Notes under the pieces: model-generated
The model's input: the letters and a program-made list of their open reading frames with translations, nothing else
Database searches by the model: none
Told to the model about the DNA's origin: nothing
In this document: positions 1 to 7,979 of the stretch, one piece after another
Position numbering within the stretch: position 1 is the stretch's first letter
Layout of the letters: each line of letters begins with the position of its first letter
Program-made: the position numbers and the translations under genes
Assembly: GCA_002323515.1 (NCBI GenBank)
Contig: DCQQ01000035.1
Coordinates: 50,720-94,241, forward strand
Direction of reading: 5' to 3'
DNA length: 43,522 nucleotides
Source: Balneolaceae bacterium UBA1514
GTDB lineage: Bacteria; Bacteroidota; Rhodothermia; Balneolales; Balneolaceae

Positions 1-40
1 TAGAGGGGTAAAATCCAAAAAAAGTAGAGTAAGCGGCGGA

Positions 41-1243
41 TCATAAGGCGAATTTTGTAGTTTGAAAAAGGGCGGGATCCCAGATCAACCGCTGTTGAAA
101 ATCTTCTTGCATGTGGTTAGCCGACATATGGTGCCAAAACGCCACCGGTAATTCATCGAAAAGAACCACTTGAATACGACGTTCACCAGTATAAATGGAT
201 GTGCCAAAATCCACTCCGCTTAACAGGCCCATTCGGCTGTCGTAGTGTGCATAATAAGACTCAAAACTTCTGGCCACCGTAGTAGAACCATTGGGCCAAC
301 CCAAGGCATTTAAAATATGAGTTTGAAGTTCTGTGTCGAGCCGATCATCGAGCAAGAGGTAACGCATTATTTGAGCTAATTCGGATGCCGTAGTCTGTGG
401 AAAAAGAGCAAGGGCATCTCGTTCTTGCATAAAATTTTGGTTAATTCGATTCACTTTAAATGCAGCTTGAACAGATGCAAACCACTCAGGATCGGCTGTT
501 TTTTGGTAAAAAACTTCTAGTACTTTAGAGTGAAATAGGGCTCGCTGAGTAGAGTCTATGCGAAGAGAATCTTGTTTTGGGCTAAATACCGGTAGATAGG
601 AAGCAGGCTCTGCAATGGCCATGTACAAGGCGGCATTAGGAAGTGGTAATTCGGTAACCTTGAGGTCTAGGGAGTCTCTGAGTTCCTCCAATCCTGTTTC
701 TAGGGAGGTAAGTCCAAGCTTTACCCATAGAAAATCGGCCAACACCAAGTCATTAAACTCCACCATAGCATGCACGGCATCTTCTAAGGTAAACGACGGA
801 CTTTCTTCGGTAACCAATCGTTCAATAGCCCCATCGTGTGCATTCTGGCTTATTAGTGGTAGTCGAAATTTAGATATTTCTTCTAGGCCTAATTCTTCGT
901 TGGGATCTAGTTGAGAAGACTCAACCGCCTGTGTATAGGCGTACAATAGGATGAGATTGCCTAGGGAACCCATGGTTCGGGGACGGTTTTCCTGGTAATA
1001 AAGACTGGAATCGGGCCGGTCAATAGATATAGAAACCAAACTCACATGTTCTGGTTTGTTGCCTATGAAGCGGGTTAAATCGACCAGTGAGTAAGTGTTA
1101 GCCACGTACTCACTCCCTTCAGACATCCCTTCCGCATTTTGAAAAAGAGTCCTAAAGGCGGTGAAATTTGGGATAATTGCCATTGCATAAATGACAACAG
1201 CCACCGCTACAAAACTAGAAAAAAATAAGAACGCTCGTTTCAA
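41..1243 (-). CDS. Membrane-anchored serine-hydrolase-fold protein, probably catalytically dead
   Basis: 400 aa. An uncleaved signal or anchor helix spans about residues 5-25, so the bulk is probably periplasmic. The segment MGSLGNLILLYAY (91-103), followed by a Q-L-D-P-x-E-E-L stretch, lines up with the active-site helix of class A beta-lactamase / penicillin-binding hydrolases, where S-x-x-K is expected. Here it reads S93-L-G-N96, so the general-base lysine is absent. The SDN-equivalent reads F-N-D (163-165), and no KTG motif is visible near the expected C-terminal strand. I infer a non-catalytic or divergent member of the beta-lactamase superfamily. It lies 75 bases downstream of the DUF819 gene on the same strand and could be cotranscribed with it. 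Fold assignment is moderate and loss of activity is inferred from motifs. Confidence 0.6.
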   Translation of the reverse strand: MKRAFLFFSSFVAVAVVIYAMAIIPNFTAFRTLFQNAEGMSEGSEYVANTYSLVDLTRFIGNKPEHVSLVSISIDRPDSSLYYQENRPRTMGSLGNLILLYAYTQAVESSQLDPNEELGLEEISKFRLPLISQNAHDGAIERLVTEESPSFTLEDAVHAMVEFNDLVLADFLWVKLGLTSLETGLEELRDSLDLKVTELPLPNAALYMAIAEPASYLPVFSPKQDSLRIDSTQRALFHSKVLEVFYQKTADPEWFASVQAAFKVNRINQNFMQERDALALFPQTTASELAQIMRYLLLDDRLDTELQTHILNALGWPNGSTTVARSFESYYAHYDSRMGLLSGVDFGTSIYTGERRIQVVLFDELPVAFWHHMSANHMQEDFQQRLIWDPALFQTTKFAL

Positions 1244-1318
1244 GGATATTCTAGATGATGAATGATTTACGTCGAACTCAACCTACTACCTATACTCTAA
1301 TTAGATTGAAGATTAAAG

Positions 1319-2557
1319 TTAATAAATTAATCGCATAATTTCGGCAGTTGCATACGCTCCATAGGTGCCTAGAGCATAGCCAAGGACGGCTAGTAGCACT
1401 CCAACGGGTGCCAGTGCTGGATGAAAGGCAGAGGCGACTATAGGCGCGGAAGCAGCCCCGCCTACATTTGCCTGACTCCCAACGGCTACAAAAAACAGGG
1501 GTGCTTTTATGAGTTTTGCCACGATAAGCAGTAGTACCACGTGCATTAATATCCAAATTAAACCAATTAGAAAAAATCCTGGCGCTTCAAAAAAGGCCAT
1601 TAAATCCATTTTTAGACCAATAGTCATAACCAAAATATAGAGGAATAAACTTCCAACTTTGGATGCTCCAGCACCTTCTAGGGTGCGTAATTTGGTGAGA
1701 GACACTAATAACCCACCGGTGGTTGCGATGACAACAATCCAGAAAAAGGCAGAGTCTAAACTGAATTCGCGTAGTTTTGGTGCATTCACTGTTATCCAAG
1801 GGGCTAGGTTATCACCAATAATGTGCCCAATGGCAGTTATCCCAAACGCAACAGCGAGTATACTAATGAGATCTGACAAACTTGGAATTCGTTTAATTTG
1901 GTCCTGATAGTCTTGCACTTGCTTACGCAAATGTGTGATGGCGCTGGTATCGGATCCTAGCCATTGATCTACTTTGGTTGCTATACTTGCTCCATAAAGC
2001 AAAAAAGCCAGCCATAAATTGGCCATGATGATATCAACCGTTACCATTGCAGAAAATAAACTTGAGCTGGGTTGATACACTTCTAGCATAGCTGTTTGGT
2101 TGGCACCTCCACCAATCCAACTTCCAGCTACCGTGGCCAAGCCTCTCCAAATTTCGTTATCCGGACTACTAGCCTCAAGTATGCTCGGATCCAAGGCACC
2201 TACAATAAGCATGGCCAAGGGTCCGCCAATAACGATACCTATGGTGCCCGTTAAAAACATGGCAATAGCCTTCCATCCCAGGCCTAGAACCGCATTAAGA
2301 TCAATGCTCAGGGTTAACAGCACAAGAGAAGCAGGTAATAAATAACGTGAAGCCACGTAGTAGAGCTGAGAACTACTGGGGTCAATCCATCCAAGGGTTG
2401 AGTATATCGAAGGGATAAAGTAACACAACAACAAGGAGGGCACAAAGGTGTAGAATCTTTTCCAAAACGAAAGTGAGCTGTTGGCGGTGGCAAAAATACC
2501 TGCCAAAGTGATCATTAATAATCCAAAAGCAATAGCGTCGTTGGTGATTAATGGCAT
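1319..2557 (-). CDS. DUF819 family integral membrane protein
   Basis: 412 aa and almost entirely hydrophobic, with about ten or more predicted membrane helices. The one clear hydrophilic stretch is a cytosolic-type loop near residues 200-225, between helices. The repeated glycine-rich helices, including GSWIGGGANQTAM near 145-157 and the late GSQANVGGAASAPIVAS segment, are characteristic of the DUF819 / YjcL-like family, which has two inverted transporter-like halves. Function is unknown; a transporter of small organic anions or amino acids is only a guess from the fold. It is divergent from lysC with a 151-base gap that holds a 12-base palindrome. Start at the ATG giving a short hydrophilic N-terminus before the first helix. 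Confidence 0.8.
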   Translation of the reverse strand: MPLITNDAIAFGLLMITLAGIFATANSSLSFWKRFYTFVPSLLLCYFIPSIYSTLGWIDPSSSQLYYVASRYLLPASLVLLTLSIDLNAVLGLGWKAIAMFLTGTIGIVIGGPLAMLIVGALDPSILEASSPDNEIWRGLATVAGSWIGGGANQTAMLEVYQPSSSLFSAMVTVDIIMANLWLAFLLYGASIATKVDQWLGSDTSAITHLRKQVQDYQDQIKRIPSLSDLISILAVAFGITAIGHIIGDNLAPWITVNAPKLREFSLDSAFFWIVVIATTGGLLVSLTKLRTLEGAGASKVGSLFLYILVMTIGLKMDLMAFFEAPGFFLIGLIWILMHVVLLLIVAKLIKAPLFFVAVGSQANVGGAASAPIVASAFHPALAPVGVLLAVLGYALGTYGAYATAEIMRLIY

Positions 2558-2588
2558 GTTCTTTAAAGGTTAAGATCTGGTTTAGCGT

Positions 2589-2600
2589 TGAGCATGCTCA
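2589..2600. promoter_or_regulatory. Perfect 12-base palindrome between DUF819 and lysC
   Basis: TGAGCATGCTCA is its own reverse complement. It sits 31 bases upstream of the DUF819 start and 108 bases upstream of the lysC start, in a 151-base divergent gap. Its position suggests an operator for a dimeric regulator. That is inference from symmetry and location only. Confidence 0.35.
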
Positions 2601-2708
2601 GGTGTTTAATGATTGGCATACATATTAATAGAGCAATATATAAATAAAGGATGTCTATTAACATGAAGCTCCGTATTTTATGACTGCTTAAACACTTATT
2701 AATATACT

Positions 2709-4079
2709 ATGATCGTTTCAAAATTCGGAGGAACCAGTGTTGGGTCTTACGAAGCAATGTCGCGAAGTGCGAACATTATTGTGGATAATCCCAAGCGTAA
2801 TTGGGTGGTTATCAGTGCAACCTCAGGAACGACGAACCATTTGCTTCGTTTGTCCAGTCTTCCATTAAACACAGATGAAGGGAACGGTTTACTTGATCAG
2901 ATTTCACGACGGCATCTGGACATCGCTTCTCAGTGTAGCTTCAAAAAAGAGGCAATCAAAGCGGTTGAAGAATGTATGCGTAATCTTTCAGCACATCTTA
3001 GCAAACAACAGACTAGCAAAGATCATAGTGAAACCCAATGGGTCGATACATTGTTGGCCTTCGGAGAAATTTTATCTACTCAGCTCTTTGCCTGGGTACT
3101 ACGTGAAAAAGAGTTGAATGTACAGCTTAAGTGGGCAGGAGATTTCATATGCACTGATTCACGGTTTGGGTTAGCAGCGGTAAATCTAGAAGTGACCTAT
3201 GCTAAGTTGCAGCAATTTTTGACCGCAAATGAAGGCTTTGTAAGTTATCAAAAGCCTGGCAATGTGCTCTTAACACAAGGGTTTATTGGGGCCGATGTTC
3301 AGGGTCGAACAACCACCCTAGGACGAGGTGGTAGTGATTTTTCAGCTGCGTTGTTTGCTGAGGCGTTAGGGGCTGAATGTTTAGAAATTTGGACCGATGT
3401 GGCAGGTGTTTATACCACGGACCCTAGGGTAGTATCCACCGCACATGCCATCGATGAAATCAGTTTCGATGAAGCTGCAGAGCTATCAATTTTTGGGGGT
3501 AAAGTGTTGCATCCAGCAATGGTAAAGCCGGTGAGAAGAGCTAATATTCCAGTCAGGGTTGCTTCCAGTATGGAACCTGAATTACCCGGGACAAATATAG
3601 TCACAAATCCATTAAATCGCCCTGTAGTACGAACATTGTCGGTTCGTAAAGAGCAAACGCTCATGACCTTACACAGCTTGGAGATGTTGCACCAACCTGG
3701 CTTTTTAGCTAAAGTTTTTTCCATACTCTCTGAGCACAGAATTTCGGTCGATTTAGTAACTACTTCTGAGGTGAGTGTTTCACTAACCTTAGATACTGCA
3801 CATAAAGCTTCTAACAAGGTCGAACTTTCCGAGGCAGTCCTGCGCGCATTAAATGACTTTTGTGATGTTGAAGTAGAATACAATTTAGCTCTTGTGGCGG
3901 TCATTGGGAATGCTTTGAATCAAACATTGGGGATAAGTGGACAACTTTTTAGTACCTTAAAAGAATATAACATCCGACTGGTTTCTCATGGTGCATCAGC
4001 TAACAATGTATGTTTTTTGGTTGAAGAGTCCGATGCAGAAGCAGTTGTTCAAACCCTACATCAAAGTTTTATAGGATAG
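2709..4079 (+). CDS. lysC: Aspartate kinase (lysC-type, monofunctional)
   Basis: 456 aa. It phosphorylates aspartate, the first step towards DAP, lysine, threonine and methionine. The N-terminus VSKFGGTSVGS (3-13) is the aspartokinase nucleotide-binding signature. The kinase core continues to about residue 300 with the glycine/serine-rich TLGRGGSDFSAALFAEAL and the TTDPRVV segment. The remaining ~150 residues form the tandem ACT region that normally binds lysine. No homoserine dehydrogenase is fused, and the length fits the E. coli LysC class. It heads an operon: the stop TAG is followed after one base by the dapB ATG. Feedback inhibition by lysine is expected from the family, not shown here. 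No lysine riboswitch is visible in the 151-base leader. Confidence 0.93.
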   Translation: MIVSKFGGTSVGSYEAMSRSANIIVDNPKRNWVVISATSGTTNHLLRLSSLPLNTDEGNGLLDQISRRHLDIASQCSFKKEAIKAVEECMRNLSAHLSKQQTSKDHSETQWVDTLLAFGEILSTQLFAWVLREKELNVQLKWAGDFICTDSRFGLAAVNLEVTYAKLQQFLTANEGFVSYQKPGNVLLTQGFIGADVQGRTTTLGRGGSDFSAALFAEALGAECLEIWTDVAGVYTTDPRVVSTAHAIDEISFDEAAELSIFGGKVLHPAMVKPVRRANIPVRVASSMEPELPGTNIVTNPLNRPVVRTLSVRKEQTLMTLHSLEMLHQPGFLAKVFSILSEHRISVDLVTTSEVSVSLTLDTAHKASNKVELSEAVLRALNDFCDVEVEYNLALVAVIGNALNQTLGISGQLFSTLKEYNIRLVSHGASANNVCFLVEESDAEAVVQTLHQSFIG

Positions 4080-4080
4080 A

Positions 4081-4755
4081 ATGGAAACTTTTGCGGTCAT
4101 TGGAAGCGGGAAAACAGGCAGTTACGTAGTCCAGGCGTTAGGTGATCGCTGTGTGGCTGTATTTGGACAATCCAAGCCCATTCAGCCTGAAAATTTCCCA
4201 ATGGTTGACGCAATTATAGCTTTTGTGCCAGGTCCAGCCGTTCAATGTCTTATTCCTACTCTCATGGAAATAGGTAAGCCAGTGGTTTGGGGGAGTACAG
4301 GCTTCGAATGGCCATCCGATATTGATGAGCAACTCAAAAAACGTAGGCTAAAGTGGGCGCACGGGCAAAATTTCAGTATGGGTATGCAGGTAATCCGACG
4401 AGCGCTACAATCTATGTCAACGGATTTGGCGCGGTTAGATCAGACAAGCGTATGTATTAAGGATATCCATCATACCGGAAAGTTAGATGCACCCAGTGGA
4501 ACCGCTCTAAAGTGGCAACAATGGCTTGGCAACGATTATCCTATTAGCTCCGAGCGGGTGGGTGATATACGTGGAATACATGAGCTACTCATCGAAACCA
4601 CTGGAGAACAAATGAGTGTGAGGCATCAAGCAAAGGATCGTTCTATCTTTGCTTCCGGAGCTATTTGGGCAGCAGAGCAATTGAACGATTTTGGAGAAAA
4701 TGGATTACTTACATTTGAATACTTATTTGATAAGGTGAATGAACATGGTGTATAA
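4081..4755 (+). CDS. dapB: 4-hydroxy-tetrahydrodipicolinate reductase, short form
   Basis: 224 aa. It reduces the DapA product with NAD(P)H, the second committed DAP step. The Rossmann start is VIGSGKTGSYV (6-16), and the substrate site is H130-H131-T-G-K134-L-D-A-P-S-G-T-A. GSTGF (71-75) and GQNFSMG (95-101) match the family's TTGF and PNFS segments. The protein is shorter than the 240-270 aa common in the family, the loss being in the middle of the nucleotide domain and around the tetramer loop, but all catalytic motifs remain. It is translationally packed with lysC (1-base gap) and overlaps dapA by up to 17 bases. No sign of a frameshift. Confidence 0.9.
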   Translation: METFAVIGSGKTGSYVVQALGDRCVAVFGQSKPIQPENFPMVDAIIAFVPGPAVQCLIPTLMEIGKPVVWGSTGFEWPSDIDEQLKKRRLKWAHGQNFSMGMQVIRRALQSMSTDLARLDQTSVCIKDIHHTGKLDAPSGTALKWQQWLGNDYPISSERVGDIRGIHELLIETTGEQMSVRHQAKDRSIFASGAIWAAEQLNDFGENGLLTFEYLFDKVNEHGV

Positions 4756-5641
4756 TGTTAATCAACTGCAAGAATTTCCAATTTGGACAGCGCTAATAAC
4801 ACCGTTTCTCGATGATGGGTGCATAGATTTTGAAACTCTAGAGAAGCTGGTAATGACCCAGTCAAAAGCCCGAAACGGGCTGTTACTCTTAGGTAGTACA
4901 GGCGAGGGGTTAAATATCCGACTCGAGCAAAAAAAGGCGGTGATTAGTTTTTGCACCCGATTAGATATAAAGGTACCCATTATGGCGGGTTTGGGAGGGT
5001 TTTTACTAGAAGAACAGCTTCATTTTATGCGCTATTGCGAAGTTGAAGAGGTTGATGCTTTTCTACTAGTCGCTCCAATCTATGCAAAACCCAAAAAAGA
5101 AGGGCAAATGGCCTGGTTTTCCCATCTGATGAAAGCCACTAAAACCCCATGTATGCTGTATAATGTACCATCTAGGACAGGCATTCACATGGACCCAGAG
5201 GTACCTGCAAATATATTTGCTACTTTCCCTCATTATCTAGGGCTTAAGGAAGCCAGTGGGAATCTGGATCATGTTCGAGCTTTCAAGGCCGCGGCACCTA
5301 AAAGTCCATTGTATTGTGGAGATGATAATTTGATTAAAGAATTTGTGGCCGCAGGAGCGATTGGTCATGTATCTGTTGCCTCTAATGTATGGCCAGAGAA
5401 GACATATCACTACTGGAAATTATGCAACCTAGATCCATCGAAACTGTTGAAAGAGTGGGCTTCTATAGTGGAAACCTTATTTCATGCGCCCAGTCCAATA
5501 CCCGCTAAAGCCATTATGCAGCATAAAGGTCAGATTCCATCAGCTCACGTTCGCCTACCCTTAGACTTCAACGATTTACAACCAGAAACTCTACAGACCC
5601 TTATTGAGGCCGATAAGGTACTTCAAGACTGGGAATCCTAA
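4739..5641 (+). CDS. dapA: 4-hydroxy-tetrahydrodipicolinate synthase
   Basis: 300 aa. A class I aldolase that condenses pyruvate with aspartate semialdehyde. The TIM-barrel signatures are visible: GSTGEG (52-57; GTTGE in most members), the catalytic tyrosine Y141 in LYNVPSRTG, and the Schiff-base lysine K170 in LKEASGN. The length is normal. The ATG chosen at 4739 overlaps the 3' end of dapB by 17 bases; a second in-frame ATG at 4745 is an equally acceptable start. It sits in the order lysC-dapB-dapA-dapD, so the enzyme's place in lysine/DAP synthesis, rather than in an N-acetylneuraminate-lyase-like side branch, is well supported by context. Confidence 0.92.
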   Translation: MNMVYNVNQLQEFPIWTALITPFLDDGCIDFETLEKLVMTQSKARNGLLLLGSTGEGLNIRLEQKKAVISFCTRLDIKVPIMAGLGGFLLEEQLHFMRYCEVEEVDAFLLVAPIYAKPKKEGQMAWFSHLMKATKTPCMLYNVPSRTGIHMDPEVPANIFATFPHYLGLKEASGNLDHVRAFKAAAPKSPLYCGDDNLIKEFVAAGAIGHVSVASNVWPEKTYHYWKLCNLDPSKLLKEWASIVETLFHAPSPIPAKAIMQHKGQIPSAHVRLPLDFNDLQPETLQTLIEADKVLQDWES

Positions 5642-5659
5642 ATATATAAGCTAAGAATA

Positions 5660-6406
5660 ATGAATTACGAAGAAATTTTAGATGCGCTAGAAACTGGAAG
5701 TATGCGGGCAGCATCACCTAGTAAGGATGGATGGGTGGTAAATATTGAAGTTAAGCAGGCCATACTGCAATCTTTTAAAGAGGGAGTGAATACCTCTTAT
5801 GAAGGGATTTACGAGGGCTTCGTAGACAAGCACAATTTACCCCCCCAATACTTTAGCCCAGAAGATCGGGTTCGACTCGTTCCCGGCGGTTCTTCGGTGC
5901 GTCGAGGAGCCTATATAGCGCCCTCCGTAATCATCATGCCCCCGGCATACATTAACGTAGGAGCGTATGTAGGTGAGGGTTCCATGGTCGATTCCCATGC
6001 CTTGGTAGGCTCATGTGCACAGGTAGGAAAAGGCGTTCATTTATCGGCGGCAGTGCAACTTGGGGGAGTTTTAGAACCCATTGGTATGCACCCAGTCATC
6101 ATAGAGGATGAATGTTTTATTGGCGCTGGAGTATCTATAGTTGAAGGGATTATGGTTCAGAAAAGAGCCATTATTGCCCCAGGTGTGATTCTCTCAAAAT
6201 CTATTCCCGTTTACGATGCGGTTAAAGAGGAAATACGTCCAAGGGGTGAGGCCATTCCTGAAGGAGCGGTTGTAATACCGGGCTCCCGTCCCATGAAAGG
6301 AGATTGGGCTAACTCACAAGGGCTTAGCATGCAGTGTCCCATCATTGTCAAATATCGAGATCAATCCACTGACGCATCCACTGAACTAGAGCAAGCACTC
6401 AGGTAA
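5660..6406 (+). CDS. dapD: Tetrahydrodipicolinate N-succinyltransferase
   Basis: 248 aa. It transfers succinyl from succinyl-CoA to tetrahydrodipicolinate, committing the cell to the succinylase variant of DAP synthesis. After a helical N-terminal domain, the hexapeptide-repeat left-handed beta-helix begins near residue 85 (PGGSSVRRGAYIAPSVI) and runs through GAYVGEGSMVDSHALVGSCAQVG and IIEDECFIGAGVSIVEG to PGVILSKSIPVYD. Family members are usually about 270 aa, so the N-terminal domain is slightly short. It starts 18 bases after dapA and is the last gene of the operon; dapC/argD and dapE functions must lie elsewhere. A hairpin at 6417-6445 follows. Confidence 0.9.
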   Translation: MNYEEILDALETGSMRAASPSKDGWVVNIEVKQAILQSFKEGVNTSYEGIYEGFVDKHNLPPQYFSPEDRVRLVPGGSSVRRGAYIAPSVIIMPPAYINVGAYVGEGSMVDSHALVGSCAQVGKGVHLSAAVQLGGVLEPIGMHPVIIEDECFIGAGVSIVEGIMVQKRAIIAPGVILSKSIPVYDAVKEEIRPRGEAIPEGAVVIPGSRPMKGDWANSQGLSMQCPIIVKYRDQSTDASTELEQALR

Positions 6407-6416
6407 GGCTTTCCGA

Positions 6417-6445
6417 ATCCTTCAAAACTCCCCAGTTTGAAGGAT
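6417..6445 (+). terminator. Hairpin after dapD, no U-tract
   Basis: The arms ATCCTTCAAAACT and AGTTTGAAGGAT pair over 12 bases with one bulged A and a CCCC loop. No T-run follows, so it may be an RNA-stability hairpin or a weak terminator of the lysC-dapD transcript rather than a classical intrinsic terminator. Confidence 0.4.
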
Positions 6446-6536
6446 GAGTGCCCGGGTTCATGTCTGACTCCTCGGATTCTTGTGTATAAGTCCGCTATGT
6501 ATTTTTTTGGGTGGACCAAGCAACTTTAAAGAGGCA

Positions 6537-6788
6537 CTAAGCAGATAAAGGAAGTAAAAAAATATGCTCGAAATCTAAGTCTAGTTCTTCCAACAAGGGA
6601 GCCGCGAATTCTTCGATTTCCTCCTCTGAGTAATCCGCTAAACCCTCTACATAGACATACAAGGAGTTGTTGAGATCGTCGATGCGGTAGTTAGCATCGG
6701 TTGACTCAAAACTATCTTTAAGCGCTTGTACAAGCAGATCTACATCCTGCTCAAAGGATTGGTACTCGTGTTCTTCTTTGGTTTGCAT
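6537..6788 (-). CDS. Small acidic protein of unknown function
   Basis: 83 aa from the ATG at 6788. I prefer this over an upstream ATG at 6851, because the longer version would run across the anmK start and adds a poorly composed extension. It is very acidic with a run of E/D in the centre (YSEEEIEEF, residues 53-61), predicted to be mixed helix/strand, with no signal peptide or membrane helix. I do not recognise a family. It is divergent from anmK with 42 bases between starts, so the two may share a regulatory region. The composition is normal for the neighbourhood, which supports it being a real gene. Confidence 0.6.
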   Translation of the reverse strand: MQTKEEHEYQSFEQDVDLLVQALKDSFESTDANYRIDDLNNSLYVYVEGLADYSEEEIEEFAAPLLEELDLDFEHIFLLPLSA

Positions 6789-6830
6789 GGCGTAATGATT
6801 ATTTTCGATAAAATATTGCACAAAGGCTCC

Positions 6831-7979
6831 ATGAACAAGCACTTTAAACAAATTTATGAACTCTCACACGAACCTGTCCGTCGGGTTATTGGTCTCATGT
6901 CAGGCACCTCATTAGATGGCCTAGATATTGCCTATTGTCATTGTTCCGAACAGGGATTAGAAGTGAAAGAACACCTTACGGTACCCTATGATGAAAAAAT
7001 ACGTTCTCTATTGGTATCGGTTCAATCAAAGGAAAAAGTCCCACTAGGTACCTTGTGCATTTTGCATACCAAGCTAGCTCATAGCTATGCGGCCTTTATC
7101 AAGATAGCATTAAAAAAATGGAATCTTACCAATAAAGATGTTGATTTCATTGGTTCTCACGGACAAACCGTTTATCATTTTCCTGCCAAAAAACGAACAG
7201 CAACCCTGCAAATAGTCGATGGGGATCAACTAGCCGTTGCATCAGGACTACCTGTAATTTCCGACTTCCGGCAAAAACACACTGCAGTGGGAGGGGAGGG
7301 AGCTCCTTTGGTTTCTTTGATGGACGAGGCGTTGTTTCGAGATGCTAAAATATCTCGAATGCTGTTGAACCTAGGGGGTATTGGTAATCTGAGTTGGTTG
7401 CCTTCAATCAACTCCGGATTGAAGGTGGTGAGCAGCGACACTGGACCCGCAAATACCCTAATAAATGAAGCTATGTCCCTTTATTTTGGTAAAGAATACG
7501 ACGAAGATGGGGCTGTTGCCAGGCAGGGCATGGTGAACAAAGAGTTTGTTAAAGCCTTATTGCAAGAAGATTTCTTCAAAGAAAATTTCCCTAAAACCAC
7601 AGGACAAGAGATATTCAATTTAGGCTATATACATCATCAAATGGACAGTTTGGGAGTGCATCTTCAACCCAAAGATTTAGTGGCAACCCTCACCCAGTTT
7701 ACCATAGATAGTGTGGCATTGGCTATGAAAAAAATAAGTTACGATAGTCCTTTTGAATGGTATGTGAGTGGAGGCGGGATATATAACAAGGTGATTATGG
7801 AAGGTTTAAGAGCCTACTTTCCTAAACATCCACAGCGATATATTGAGGAACTCGGGCTTCCTCCAGATGCAAAAGAAGCGGCGCTCATCGCTTTTTTAGC
7901 TGATGCGATGATTATGGGTAAAACGTTTCGTGTAAACGATCGAGAAGTTTACTTGGGTAAGCTTTCGCTGGCCATTTAA
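6831..7979 (+). CDS. anmK: Anhydro-N-acetylmuramic acid kinase
   Basis: 382 aa. It cleaves and phosphorylates 1,6-anhydro-MurNAc to MurNAc-6-phosphate, recycling peptidoglycan. The ATP-binding phosphate loop GLMSGTSLDGLDIAY (19-33) is the diagnostic signature. GSHGQTVYHFP, DFRQKHTAVGGEGAPLV, NLGGIGNLSWL, DTGPANTLINEAM and VSGGGIYN follow in the family order. The ATG at 6831 places the first motif at residue 19, normal for AnmK; an in-frame ATG at 6726 would add 35 residues lying over the opposite-strand gene and was rejected. The TAA stop overlaps the convergent gene's stop. Confidence 0.93.
   Translation: MNKHFKQIYELSHEPVRRVIGLMSGTSLDGLDIAYCHCSEQGLEVKEHLTVPYDEKIRSLLVSVQSKEKVPLGTLCILHTKLAHSYAAFIKIALKKWNLTNKDVDFIGSHGQTVYHFPAKKRTATLQIVDGDQLAVASGLPVISDFRQKHTAVGGEGAPLVSLMDEALFRDAKISRMLLNLGGIGNLSWLPSINSGLKVVSSDTGPANTLINEAMSLYFGKEYDEDGAVARQGMVNKEFVKALLQEDFFKENFPKTTGQEIFNLGYIHHQMDSLGVHLQPKDLVATLTQFTIDSVALAMKKISYDSPFEWYVSGGGIYNKVIMEGLRAYFPKHPQRYIEELGLPPDAKEAALIAFLADAMIMGKTFRVNDREVYLGKLSLAI

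Noticed and set aside
2558..2708. Lysine riboswitch upstream of lysC
   Set aside because: The gap is only 151 bases and shared with a divergent gene. I could not find the multi-helix junction or a terminator near the start codon.
3410..3904. 164-codon ORF antisense to lysC
   Set aside because: It lies wholly inside lysC, whose coding sequence has all expected motifs; the reverse frame is open by chance.
6726..6830. 35-residue N-terminal extension of AnmK
   Set aside because: It overlaps the opposite-strand acidic gene and precedes the normal family start. The hydrophobic stretch it encodes has no place in a cytosolic kinase.
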